From Flavobacterium anhuiense (GTDB lineage: Bacteria > Bacteroidota > Bacteroidia > Flavobacteriales > Flavobacteriaceae), in NCBI RefSeq assembly GCF_900101855.1, contig NZ_FMVC01000002.1:687599-751598 (forward strand): a DNA stretch of 64,000 nt, in the 5' to 3' direction. The position numbers and the translations under genes are program-made. Within the stretch, counting starts at the first letter, position 1, and every line of letters begins with the position of its first letter. This document shows positions 46,760-54,793 of this stretch, in pieces. The notes beneath the pieces were generated by a model. It made no database searches, was not told the DNA's origin, and saw nothing but the letters and a program-made list of their open reading frames with translations.

Positions 46760-46811
46760 AGGCTGCCTTGAGCATTTCGTCCTGGAATACAGCTCAGGCA
46801 GTCTCTTTTTT
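46760..46811 (+). terminator. Attenuator-like hairpin between tube and chaperone genes
   Basis: AGGCTGCCTTGAGC (46760-46773) pairs with GCTCAGGCAGTCT (46792-46804), with one bulge, and seven T follow. It lies inside the sheath operon, with no regulon promoter after it. Partial termination here would reduce the chaperone and later genes relative to sheath and tube, which are needed in many copies. Confidence 0.65.
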
Positions 46812-46831
46812 TAATAAAAAAACATTTCAGA

Positions 46832-47176
46832 ATGAAAAAAACAGCTCCAGAAAAAAACGAAATTCTTGACGGAAATATTACTCAAGCACAATTAAACCAA
46901 TGGAAATTCAAACACAATAAAGTAGTCAAACTCACTATTAAAGATGATGACGACACTACTCTTTTTGCCTATTTCAAAAAACCAGATATCAACATTCGTT
47001 CGGCGGTATTGCAAGCTTCAAAAATGGATGAATTTAAAGCGCTTGAAGTCCTTTTTAAAAATTGTTACCTAGGCGGTGACGGTAAAATCGAACAAGAAGA
47101 TGATTTACGTCTTAACATCACCACAGCATTTTCAGACCATATCCAACCAAAGTCTGTAAAAGTAGAAATTCTCTAA
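46832..47176 (+). CDS. Probable tail-assembly chaperone 2
   Basis: This 114-residue protein has a strand-rich middle (VVKLTIKDDDDTTLFAYFKKPD), then a helical ASKMDEFKALEVLFKNCYLGGD, a pattern common downstream of tube genes in Bacteroidota Mu-like phages (equivalent position to lambda gpG). It shares the KKP turn and LFKxC motif with the 156-residue protein at 38987. No convincing slippery sequence for a frameshifted longer form was seen before the stop; an A-run occurs only after it. Confidence 0.65.
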   Translation: MKKTAPEKNEILDGNITQAQLNQWKFKHNKVVKLTIKDDDDTTLFAYFKKPDINIRSAVLQASKMDEFKALEVLFKNCYLGGDGKIEQEDDLRLNITTAFSDHIQPKSVKVEIL

Positions 47177-47216
47177 AAAAACGCATCTTTTTATTTCTTC
47201 CTGTAAAACCAAAATC

Positions 47217-48092
47217 ATGATTATTAAAAACCATACGATAGAACTAAATGACACCAGCGCTTCTGAAATGGCAAGGTTTAGACAAATTATTCTTAACATT
47301 TGGCGACAGCAGATTGAGGATGATAGGAATGCCGCTGAGATGGAGAAGTTTTTGAAAGAATCCCCAAAATATATAAAAACAATAAATATTGAAGATTTAA
47401 ACGACTTTCAAAGCAAAGAAGTTGATCCAGATAAAGGAAAGTTAACGGGAAGCAAAAATTTGGTTATTTTTACTGCGGAAAATGGTATTGACAAAAATAA
47501 AATGAATCAAAATTCTGGTGCATATGATTGGATAGCAGTTCAAAATCCTGATGATGCCCAAAATATTTTAAAAGCTTATTATGGCGAGAAAAAAAGATTT
47601 GTACAAAACTTTGTTTGGAGATCACATGGTGAAACCGGTGCTGCGCTTCTTGATGTTAATCCCAAAATAATTTTCTCAGATCCAAATAAAGTAAAAGCTT
47701 TACATTATATAAAAGAATTATTAACAGACAATGCAAATGTAGTTTTTACAGCTTGTTCAATAGTGGGTGAATCATTACAGCCTGGAAAAAGATATCATGA
47801 ACAAGGCCGAAATGCTTTAAATAAATTTTCTGATTTTTTTGTTAAAGGCTCTCAAAGAAATTTATTTTTAAATTATACTCTTTCGAGTGCTACAGATGAA
47901 ACATTTAATAGTTTTAATTTTGATGTTGGATTGCACAAACAAAATTGGGCAGGCTTTTTGTGGTTAACGAGGGAGGGAATAAAATCAAATTTTTATGATG
48001 TTACAATCAATAGTTCAGGGGGAATCAATATCCAAAAGATGAAGTGGTTTATGGATTTCAGTCGGTATAAAAAACCTTTATATAAATATTAA
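47217..48092 (+). CDS. Caspase-like effector candidate in tape-measure position
   Basis: This 291-residue protein stands where tail clusters encode the tape measure but is far too short and not repetitive. Residues 1-45 are a charged helix-forming segment (ARFRQIILNIWRQQIEDD), which could be a tail-loading signal or tape-measure remnant. Residues about 75-260 look like an alpha/beta domain with His137 in WRSHGETGA and Cys180 in NVVFTACSIVGE. A hydrophobic strand ending in HG, and another ending in AC, are the catalytic dyad pattern of clan CD peptidases (caspase, CHAT, DUF4347). An exported protein is encoded 7 bases downstream. I infer a toxin-type cargo; peptidase activity is unproven. Confidence 0.6.
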   Translation: MIIKNHTIELNDTSASEMARFRQIILNIWRQQIEDDRNAAEMEKFLKESPKYIKTINIEDLNDFQSKEVDPDKGKLTGSKNLVIFTAENGIDKNKMNQNSGAYDWIAVQNPDDAQNILKAYYGEKKRFVQNFVWRSHGETGAALLDVNPKIIFSDPNKVKALHYIKELLTDNANVVFTACSIVGESLQPGKRYHEQGRNALNKFSDFFVKGSQRNLFLNYTLSSATDETFNSFNFDVGLHKQNWAGFLWLTREGIKSNFYDVTINSSGGINIQKMKWFMDFSRYKKPLYKY

Positions 48093-48099
48093 GAAACAT

Positions 48100-48702
48100 A
48101 TGAAAAAAATAATAATCCTTTTTTTACTTATAAATGCCTATTGCAATTCACAGAGTAAACAATGTATTGATAAAGGCATTAAAATCGAATATTTATCAGA
48201 TATTGATAAACTCATAAAAAGTAAATACATCTGCGATTATTCTTTTGAAACATTTGGAAAAGATCGATTAGATAAATGTAAGGTTTTGTTTTGTGACAAA
48301 AATTACAAGGTCATATCTGACCAATACAAAACTCGAATTCTTATAGATAAAAAGCTAAAATTAAATTTCGCAATTGTCTGCATTTTACCTGATTTTAAAA
48401 TTAGGAAAGAAACTCCCAATTCGCTTTATTTATTAGATGATAAATTAATGCCTGTATATTCAGTATCTATGTCTGGTGAAAAGAATTATCATGTATATAA
48501 ATATGAATATACAAATGGAAATATAATTACAAAAAAAGCAATTGATAAAGAAAGCCAGAATATTAATATTGATAAGCTAACGTATAAGGAAATCCTTCTG
48601 TTAGTATCAAAAATAAAACAAAAATTTACCTTTAAGAAAGAGAAAGATAGTTTTAATAATTATTTTTACGATGTTCCTTTATGGACTGAAGGATACAGAT
48701 AA
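48100..48702 (+). CDS. Exported partner of the caspase-like protein, possible immunity
   Basis: This 200-residue protein has a signal peptide (MKKIIILFLLINAYCNSQS) and a mature part rich in Lys and Tyr with several Cys residues (CIDKGI, ICDY, CKVLFCDKN). The Cys at residue 15 lacks a clean lipobox, so periplasmic release is more likely than lipidation. It has no known motif. Pairing with a candidate toxin in the same operon, plus export to the compartment that toxin would enter, suggests an immunity protein. This is inference from context. Confidence 0.6.
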   Translation: MKKIIILFLLINAYCNSQSKQCIDKGIKIEYLSDIDKLIKSKYICDYSFETFGKDRLDKCKVLFCDKNYKVISDQYKTRILIDKKLKLNFAIVCILPDFKIRKETPNSLYLLDDKLMPVYSVSMSGEKNYHVYKYEYTNGNIITKKAIDKESQNINIDKLTYKEILLLVSKIKQKFTFKKEKDSFNNYFYDVPLWTEGYR

Positions 48703-48733
48703 TATGTAAAAAATATTTTTACTCTTAATCATA

Positions 48734-48771
48734 AACCCGTTTTTCTAAGCTCGAGAAACGGGTATTTTTTT
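48734..48771 (+). terminator. Terminator after sheath operon
   Basis: AACCCGTTT (48734-48742) pairs with AAACGGGT (48756-48763) through an A/T-rich inner stem, followed by a T-run at 48765-48771. Confidence 0.82.
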
Positions 48772-48817
48772 GCTTTTCTTTTTATAATTTAAATCCAAAA
48801 AGACATTTGTTCATCTA

Positions 48818-48879
48818 CTGAAACTACTGTTTTACAACACCATAATATTTCTAAAACACTTTATTTAGACGTATTTTTA
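48818..48879 (+). promoter_or_regulatory. Tail-regulon promoter, copy H (lysis operon)
   Basis: CTGAAACTACTGTT (48818-48831), 40 bases, then TATTTTTA (48872-48879). The leader to the endolysin is about 160 bases and includes a small hairpin (GATTGT/ACAATC) near 48,988-49,008. The spacer 48703-49047 shows no gene. Confidence 0.75.
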
Positions 48880-49047
48880 CAGTGTAAATAAATCCAAATT
48901 TTAATCTCAAAATGAGATAAATAAAAGAGTTTTTTTTCAATTCTAAAACTCAGAAACACAAAAAATCTTATTGCCAATTTAACGCCGTGATTGTTTTTCA
49001 GACAATCGGGAAAGGCTTTTTATTCTTAAATCATTAATACAAATAAT

Positions 49048-49530
49048 ATGGATCAAATAACAAAAAAACACATTGATTTGCTTCATCCTTCAGTAAGAGA
49101 AGAAGTTACCAAAATTATCGAAGAATGTGATTTGGCTTTAACTGGAAGAGCAAAAGTACGTATTACTCAAGGGCTTCGAACTTTTCAGGAACAGGAAGAT
49201 CTCTACGCTTTTGGCAGAACCAAACCAGGAAAAAAAGTAACCAATGCAAAAGGCGGACAATCTATTCATAATTACGGTTTTGCGGTAGATATCTGTTTAA
49301 TCATCGATGGCAAAACCGCTTCTTGGGACACAGCAAAAGATTGGGACGATGACCAAGTTTCAGATTGGCAGGAATGCGTAGATATTTTCAAAAAACATGG
49401 CTGGAACTGGGGCGGGGACTGGAAAACATTTAAAGATCTTCCGCACTTTGACAAAAAAGGATATGATGATTGGAAATTGCTCAGCAGACTAAAACGTGAC
49501 CGAAAAAATTATGTAATTCTATACAAATAA
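49048..49530 (+). CDS. M15-family peptidoglycan peptidase (endolysin)
   Basis: This 160-residue protein is a compact M15 peptidase. It has RITQGLRTFQEQEDLYAFGR near the start, the zinc motif SIHNYGFAVDI (His74, Asp81), and LPHFD with the third ligand His133. Such enzymes cleave L-Ala-D-Glu or D-Ala bonds of peptidoglycan stems and serve as phage endolysins. It lacks a signal peptide and so depends on a holin (54,794) to reach the wall. It starts the lysis operon. Confidence 0.92.
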   Translation: MDQITKKHIDLLHPSVREEVTKIIEECDLALTGRAKVRITQGLRTFQEQEDLYAFGRTKPGKKVTNAKGGQSIHNYGFAVDICLIIDGKTASWDTAKDWDDDQVSDWQECVDIFKKHGWNWGGDWKTFKDLPHFDKKGYDDWKLLSRLKRDRKNYVILYK

Positions 49531-49534
49531 TCAT

Positions 49535-49999
49535 ATGAAACATTTAAAACAACTTGCTTTTTTAATTGCTCTCTCTTTCATTACAACTTCTTGTGATTCA
49601 ACCAGAACTGCTTTATTCGATTCTTATTCGTATCAAAAAACAACGGAAATTAAAGTGGAAGCAATTAAAATTATGGATAAAGCTGCTATGCCTTATCAAA
49701 ATCACAAACAAGAGGTTGAAGCCCTTTTTCTAGAAATTGAAAAACTGCAAGAATATGAAAAGAATAAGCCTAATAATGAAATTACTTTTGCGATGTGGCA
49801 AGTTCTTAGTAATAAGGAAAAAAATCTCTTAGCAGGGTTCTTTAAACGTTGGGAAAGTAAAGAAGTTTTGTCTCCTCTTTTTATTGATGAATCTAAAAAA
49901 CAAATTTTAAGCGCTCTCGATCTGCTTATTCAATATGAAATCAACAAAGATAAAGAATCAAAAGAACAGCTTTTAGAACTAATCAATCTTAACTCTTAG
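49535..49999 (+). CDS. Lipoprotein, possible spanin component
   Basis: This 154-residue protein has a lipoprotein signal with Cys20 (FITTSC). The mature part is almost entirely helical and coiled-coil-like (KQEVEALFLEIEKLQEYEKN, then LLAGFFKRWES). It is encoded 4 bases after the endolysin. An outer-membrane-anchored helical lipoprotein next to an endolysin is what an outer spanin looks like, but no inner spanin with a transmembrane helix is evident beside it. The call is tentative. Confidence 0.6.
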   Translation: MKHLKQLAFLIALSFITTSCDSTRTALFDSYSYQKTTEIKVEAIKIMDKAAMPYQNHKQEVEALFLEIEKLQEYEKNKPNNEITFAMWQVLSNKEKNLLAGFFKRWESKEVLSPLFIDESKKQILSALDLLIQYEINKDKESKEQLLELINLNS

Positions 50000-50002
50000 A
50001 AA

Positions 50003-50335
50003 ATGAACACCAATAATTTAGTACAAGAAATAAAAGAAAAAGTACGGCTTCTTATAGCAGAAAGTTATAAAGATTTTAAACCTGGATTGGAAAAGGATTT
50101 GAAAACTTTTTTAGAAACATCTGCCGAAAAACTGGAACGGTGGACTATTCTTTATGCCAATGAAGGAATTAATGAAGAAGAACTAGAATGGCTCTTAAAA
50201 AGTCAGGTAGATTTAATTTCACTTCAAGCATTGCAAACTGCCGGAATATCAAAAATTAAATTAAATGCTTTTAAAAACAATATCCTAAAATTGATTTTTG
50301 AAATCATTATCAGTTTTGTCACAAAACGCTCTTAA
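50003..50335 (+). CDS. Small helical protein of lysis operon
   Basis: This 110-residue protein is helical with an amphipathic or membrane-associating end (NNILKLIFEIIISFVTKRS). It begins 3 bases after the lipoprotein gene. The hydrophobic C-terminal helix followed by basic residues could be a tail anchor, so an inner-membrane partner of the lipoprotein is conceivable. I do not recognise a family. Confidence 0.5.
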   Translation: MNTNNLVQEIKEKVRLLIAESYKDFKPGLEKDLKTFLETSAEKLERWTILYANEGINEEELEWLLKSQVDLISLQALQTAGISKIKLNAFKNNILKLIFEIIISFVTKRS

Positions 50336-50363
50336 CTCACTGAAATACAATAAAAACATCTTA

Positions 50364-50425
50364 CTGAAACTACAGAATCTGAAGCTCAAAAATCTTGATT
50401 AAGGCAGAAGCATGATGTATTTTTA
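50364..50425 (+). promoter_or_regulatory. Tail-regulon promoter, copy I (baseplate operon)
   Basis: CTGAAACTACAGAA (50364-50377), 40 bases, then TATTTTTA (50418-50425), 90 bases before the gp25-like gene. Confidence 0.78.
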
Positions 50426-50439
50426 CAGTATCAAATCCG

Positions 50440-50508
50440 ATGAAGATGGCGCGCAAATTCAAAGGAAAATCCACACACATTTTTAACAAACAATCCCTTA
50501 AACAGTAA
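50440..50508 (+). CDS. Possible 22-residue leader peptide
   Basis: ATG at 50440 opens a very basic 22-codon frame (starting MKMARKFKGKSTHIF) that stops 6 bases before the gp25-like start. Spacing suggests translational coupling. It has no detectable relatives here and may be chance. Confidence 0.25.
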   Translation: MKMARKFKGKSTHIFNKQSLKQ

Positions 50509-50514
50509 CAAAAT

Positions 50515-50802
50515 ATGAAAGATTTTATCATAGATGAAGATCTACTAATTCAAGGCGGAGACTTCGCTATTAAAGATTCAGATCAGCAAAACATAGAACA
50601 TTTACTGCTAAGCCAAAAAGGAAGTTATAAAGAATTTCCAATTCTTGGTGTAGGAATTAAAAAATACATCAACAGTTCGGAGGCAACCTCCAGACTACGA
50701 TTAGAAAACGAAATAGACAAACAATTATCGTATGACAAATTTCACGTAAAAACGTTAGATGTCAACGATTTGCAAAACATTAAAATCGATGGAAACTATT
50801 AA
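50515..50802 (+). CDS. Baseplate wedge protein, gp25/gpW-like
   Basis: The 95-residue protein has the gp25-like order: an N-terminal GGDFAIKDSDQQNIEHLLLSQ, then KGSYKEFPILGVGI and a strand-loop-strand end. This wedge protein initiates sheath polymerisation in T4, P2, R-pyocins and T6SS. Its presence with the sheath is strong evidence for a functional contractile machine. It overlaps the next gene by 14 bases. Confidence 0.9.
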   Translation: MKDFIIDEDLLIQGGDFAIKDSDQQNIEHLLLSQKGSYKEFPILGVGIKKYINSSEATSRLRLENEIDKQLSYDKFHVKTLDVNDLQNIKIDGNY

Positions 50803-51091
50803 ACCACAAGAAAATCAAAACATTTTTGACATTTCTCTACAAGAATATGGAAGCATAGAGAAAGTATTTGACATTTTAGAAGACAATGACCAATTTGACC
50901 TTACAGAAGATCTTTCTGTTTACAAGGATTTAAAAACAGGAAGAGAAGCCTTTAAAAAAGACATTGTTGAATACTATAATTCAAGAAACCTAAACCCTGC
51001 GACAGCTATTACAGACGAAGAACAATATCTACTGGATAATTTCTCTGGAATTGATTACATGATTATTGAAGATGATTTTATCATTTATTAA
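50789..51091 (+). CDS. LysM/gpX-like baseplate protein
   Basis: I take the ATG at 50789 (METIKPQ), not the one 30 bases upstream which overlaps the gp25-like gene more deeply. The resulting 100-residue protein starts QNIFDISLQEYGSIEKVFDILEDN, a LysM-like pattern also seen in P2 gpX and T4 gp53, which glue wedge and tube together. The rest is acidic. Its place between gp25-like and gpJ-like genes fits. Confidence 0.75.
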   Translation: METIKPQENQNIFDISLQEYGSIEKVFDILEDNDQFDLTEDLSVYKDLKTGREAFKKDIVEYYNSRNLNPATAITDEEQYLLDNFSGIDYMIIEDDFIIY

Positions 51092-51270
51092 AATCTTCCA
51101 CTTTAAATTCTGAGTTTAAATTCTCAGAATTACATTGATTCAGATTCTCTCTTTTAGAAATCTCTAAAACGAAAACTACATCTCTGTAGTACTTACCAAA
51201 AATCGTAAAACAATTATCTATAAGCATATTACACATGTCTTACAGGCTAAACTATATCTAAAAATAAAAT

Positions 51271-52332
51271 ATGGCACGTACAATTGCTGAAATTCAGAAC
51301 GAAATTCTGATTGAAAAAAAGAAGCAAAGCTCCCTCAACGGCTTAAATAGCAACTCAAAAACAAGCATTTGGGGACTTTGGACAAATATCGTAGCGACGG
51401 CTATTTGGGTACATGAAAAAATAGTAGAAAAAAATGCCTTAATATCTCGACCGCATACATTAAACTGGTATCGCGAACAGGCTTTAAATTTTCATTATGG
51501 TTCTCCATTAGACCCAAACTCCAGTAATGGAATGTCTTTGATTTGGAAAGATGGTTTGTATCAATTTGATACTACAAATCTTTCTGAAGCTCAAATTGAA
51601 GAATCTAAAATTATAAAACACTGCGCCGTAAGTGAAATTGATTTGGAAACAGTACTCGACCCTGATAAAGAAATAACAGAAATTTTTTCTGATTATTTTC
51701 ATAATAAGGTTGGAGTCGTTTTTATAAAAGTAGCAACTCAAAAAGGAGATGCTATTTCTAGAATTGATGTTCCAAATGAACTTTTTGCCTTCAAAGAATA
51801 CATTGCTAAAATTAAGGATGCAGGAAATCAGGTTTATATTACTTCTGATGATGGTGACATCTTAAAATTAAACCTAAATGTTTATGTAGATCCTTTAAGC
51901 ATCTATATTGATCCAAAAGATATTGAATACTACCAACTAAAAAGTTTGAAAAGAGATCTAACTGCCGAAGAAATCGAGAAAATAAATAACCACGGAACTG
52001 TTTCAGACTTAAACGGATCATTAATTTTAGACCGAACCATATTTCCTGTCATTGATTCTATAAAAGAACATCTTAAAAATATCGAATTCAACGGTGCATT
52101 TGTCAAAACGTACTTAATTGATTCTATTCAAAAGGCTGAAGGCATTAAAATCCCAATCTTGAGTAAGGTTGAGACTTCTATTGCGAAAAATCCTAATGAC
52201 ACTGAAAATCCTAGTTTAAAAGATGTTACTCCAATTGAATATTTCGTCCCTAAAGCTGGATACTTTGATTTGGAAACTCTAGAGATTGAAGTCAACTATA
52301 TCCCATATACTTTTTACAGAGACAAACAATAG
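51271..52332 (+). CDS. Baseplate wedge protein, gpJ-like
   Basis: This 353-residue protein has the gpJ/gp6-like pattern: an N-terminal helix (MARTIAEIQNEILIEKKKQ), then a region with NWYREQALNFHYG, a strand-rich middle (IKDAGNQVYITSDDGDILKLNL) and a C-terminal half with FPVIDSIKEHLKNIEFNGAF and VPKAGYFDLETLEIEVNYI. Such proteins form the wedge ring that triggers contraction. A 179-base gap precedes it, with an inverted repeat (51106-51131) but no regulon promoter. Confidence 0.82.
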   Translation: MARTIAEIQNEILIEKKKQSSLNGLNSNSKTSIWGLWTNIVATAIWVHEKIVEKNALISRPHTLNWYREQALNFHYGSPLDPNSSNGMSLIWKDGLYQFDTTNLSEAQIEESKIIKHCAVSEIDLETVLDPDKEITEIFSDYFHNKVGVVFIKVATQKGDAISRIDVPNELFAFKEYIAKIKDAGNQVYITSDDGDILKLNLNVYVDPLSIYIDPKDIEYYQLKSLKRDLTAEEIEKINNHGTVSDLNGSLILDRTIFPVIDSIKEHLKNIEFNGAFVKTYLIDSIQKAEGIKIPILSKVETSIAKNPNDTENPSLKDVTPIEYFVPKAGYFDLETLEIEVNYIPYTFYRDKQ

Positions 52333-52347
52333 CCAAATACTTTTACA

Positions 52348-53019
52348 ATGAATAAATACACCGTTTTAAAGTGGGAAAAACTTCTTTTGTGGCTTATTCC
52401 CCCTATTCTTAGAAAAAAAACACATTTCGATTGGCTTGATGTTTTGCTTAGTCCGCTTCATTCCTTATATGAAGATATTCTTTATAAAATGCAGCATACT
52501 GGACAGGTTATTTATCTGGAAAAAGTACTAAATGAGACTTTTAATATCACAAAAAATTACAATCCAAATTCCAGCATCGAAGAAAAACGACAAGAAGGAT
52601 TAATTTATATAGATGAATCTATCAAACCCTCTTTACAATATTTATATCTCCATAAAGAATATTATAATCCAGACAAAACTCGAGAAGATGGAATTAAAGT
52701 TAGAGGAGATATAAGACTTCCGTTATTTAAAATTTTTAGAAATGATGAGTATAAAAACAAAGACAAAAAACCTATTTATTTAGCTCATAGAGAAGATTAT
52801 ACCAAAATTTCTTATGCCAATTTCAGGGTTTTTATTCCCGCAAATTTAATTGAAAATCAAACTATAGTGGCTGACACAAACGGAAATTCTCTTATTCAGC
52901 AAACCGAAGCAATTAATGTCATTTCGGCCGAATATCACAATCTTCTTAACTTCTATAAACTAGCTGGAAAAAGTTATGAAAGTTATTGTTATTCCGTAAA
53001 AAAACAACTCGAAGAATAA
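52348..53019 (+). CDS. Baseplate protein, probably gpI-like
   Basis: The 223-residue protein follows the gpJ-like gene by 15 bases, the standard location of tail protein I (gp7-like wedge). Its N-terminus is helical and aromatic (WEKLLLWLIPPILRKKTHFDWLDVLLSPLHSLYE). A mixed region with LPLFKIFRNDEY and NFRVFIPANLIE follows. Direct sequence resemblance to gpI is weak; identification rests mainly on order. It would link the wedges to the fibres. Confidence 0.6.
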   Translation: MNKYTVLKWEKLLLWLIPPILRKKTHFDWLDVLLSPLHSLYEDILYKMQHTGQVIYLEKVLNETFNITKNYNPNSSIEEKRQEGLIYIDESIKPSLQYLYLHKEYYNPDKTREDGIKVRGDIRLPLFKIFRNDEYKNKDKKPIYLAHREDYTKISYANFRVFIPANLIENQTIVADTNGNSLIQQTEAINVISAEYHNLLNFYKLAGKSYESYCYSVKKQLEE

Positions 53020-53053
53020 AAACAATACATCTACATCTTATAAATAATAAAAA

Positions 53054-54709
53054 ATGAAACAAGTAAATTTTAGTCATCCTGGAGGTTTTCCTCTTGAGCA
53101 GGAAACATTAGAAAGACTTCAAACGGCTTATAGATCTGAATTGTACGAAGCTATAAAAAGACATTTAAGCATTCTACCAGATAAAAATTATATTATAGCA
53201 CATGCTCAAAATGGAAAACAAGGCTGGGCTGTCATTCATCAAGATGGAGAAGGAATTCTATATCCTATTATTGGAGCCATAACTAATTTTTTAAAAACCA
53301 CCAGAACAATCACAAATTTAATTTATGGTGACGGAACTTCTCAAACAGCTTACACTGATTATCAAGCAGAATACGTAAGTACCATAGGAACTCCATCAAC
53401 AAATGATAAAGAAACCATAAACTATTATGATCTAAATACTTTTGAAGCTGTAAAAAGCATGCAGGCAATTGACCAGATCCTAAAATCTATAAATCTTAAA
53501 ATTGATAATAATACTGCTGACATTTTTGCAATTGAAGGAGATATTAATCAAGCAAAAAGTGACATAAATTATATTTATGATTCTTATCTTCCTTTAAACG
53601 GCTCAAAAGCCATGCAGGGAGATTTGAATCTTGGTACTCATCAATTATATTTGAATAATTTAAACCTAGGATCTTCAAGTGATTATTTATTAGCAGTAAA
53701 TAATCAAAATCAAGTTGTTAAAAATAGCACTTTGCTTTCATCTTTAATTGACCGTATTGAAACTTTAGAAAAAAGACCAGCTACAGCAGTCCCAATTGGA
53801 ATGATTGCGTTGTGGGGCAAGCCGGCTCCATTTCCTGAAGGTTGGGAAGAATATGTTCCTTTAAGAGGAAGAATGCCTATTGGATTAGATACAAATGACT
53901 CTACATTTAATACTTTATTAAATTATGGTGGTAATAAACAAAAAACTTTAACAATTAATGAAATCCCACCACATACACATAGTTATGATAAAGCTATTTC
54001 TGGCAGAGGATACCAAACAAGAAGTGATGATAATCCACTTGGATCAAATGTTTCCGAAACTTCTGGCTCGACTGGAGGAGGATTGCCTTTTTCTCTTATG
54101 AACCCATACCGAGTTGTCCATTTCATAGAGTATACTGGAAATTTAAGTGATACCCAAAAACCAACAAGTCCAACTAGCTTAACTGCTTCAAACATTGGAA
54201 CTACAACTTTAACTTTAAACTGGAATGCGTCCACTGATAATGTTGGTGTTACTGGTTATCTTATTTATAAAGACAATGGCAATACTCTTTTAGCTGAACT
54301 AGGAAAAGACTCTCTTACCTACAATGTTACAGGATTATCTCCCAATACAGCTTATAGTTTCCAAGTTAAAGCAAAAGATGCTGCTGATAATATTTCTGAT
54401 CCTGCAAGCACAAATGCAACTACAAGTCCAGTACCTACTCCCACAGTACCTACATTACAATATGCTTATTATGGAGGAGAAACCATGACGCTTCAATGGC
54501 CTAATTATATTGATTCAGGAGCTATAACTTATGAATTATTTCGCAGCATAAATGGTGGTACTCCTATGCTTTTACAAAGATCAACGGATACTTTTTTTTA
54601 TGATAAATTATCTAATGGGGTAACATATTCATATCAAATTAGAATTAATCATAATGAATATGTGTCTGGTTATAGTAATACAGTCACAGTAACAGGTAGA
54701 TCTTCTTAA
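53054..54709 (+). CDS. Tail-collar fibre with fibronectin type III domains
   Basis: The 551-residue protein has an N-terminal docking part (NFSHPGGFPLEQETLERLQ), a coiled/repetitive shaft and a Phage Tail Collar domain (about 250-375; GMIALWGKPAPFPEGWEEYVPL, RGRMPIGLD, IPPHTHSYD, LPFSLMNPYRVVHFIEYTG). One clear fibronectin type III domain (about 380-465; LTLNWNASTDNVGVTGYLIY, then LSPNTAYSFQVKAKDAADN) and a weaker second one follow. FN3 modules often bind surface carbohydrate. This is a third receptor-facing fibre besides the two long ones. Confidence 0.87.
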   Translation: MKQVNFSHPGGFPLEQETLERLQTAYRSELYEAIKRHLSILPDKNYIIAHAQNGKQGWAVIHQDGEGILYPIIGAITNFLKTTRTITNLIYGDGTSQTAYTDYQAEYVSTIGTPSTNDKETINYYDLNTFEAVKSMQAIDQILKSINLKIDNNTADIFAIEGDINQAKSDINYIYDSYLPLNGSKAMQGDLNLGTHQLYLNNLNLGSSSDYLLAVNNQNQVVKNSTLLSSLIDRIETLEKRPATAVPIGMIALWGKPAPFPEGWEEYVPLRGRMPIGLDTNDSTFNTLLNYGGNKQKTLTINEIPPHTHSYDKAISGRGYQTRSDDNPLGSNVSETSGSTGGGLPFSLMNPYRVVHFIEYTGNLSDTQKPTSPTSLTASNIGTTTLTLNWNASTDNVGVTGYLIYKDNGNTLLAELGKDSLTYNVTGLSPNTAYSFQVKAKDAADNISDPASTNATTSPVPTPTVPTLQYAYYGGETMTLQWPNYIDSGAITYELFRSINGGTPMLLQRSTDTFFYDKLSNGVTYSYQIRINHNEYVSGYSNTVTVTGRSS

Positions 54710-54723
54710 AAAAACTGATTTAT

Positions 54724-54754
54724 AATCTTTTGGGGTCGTTAACCCCAAAAGATT
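54724..54754 (+). terminator. Terminator after baseplate operon
   Basis: AATCTTTTGGGG (54724-54735) pairs perfectly with CCCCAAAAGATT (54743-54754). The T-run that follows is short, so read-through into the holin gene is possible. Confidence 0.75.
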
Positions 54755-54793
54755 TCTTAACTAAACCCAAAAAGACCTTCTAAAAACAAAGAA

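Noticed and set aside
47163..47190. Programmed frameshift site at the end of chaperone 2
   Set aside because: A heptamer-like A-run exists, but it lies after the stop codon, and no downstream frame of suitable length continues.
47217..48092. Ordinary tail tape-measure protein
   Set aside because: Position fits, but it is only 291 residues, lacks long helical repeats and membrane segments, and has a globular alpha/beta body with a His/Cys pair.
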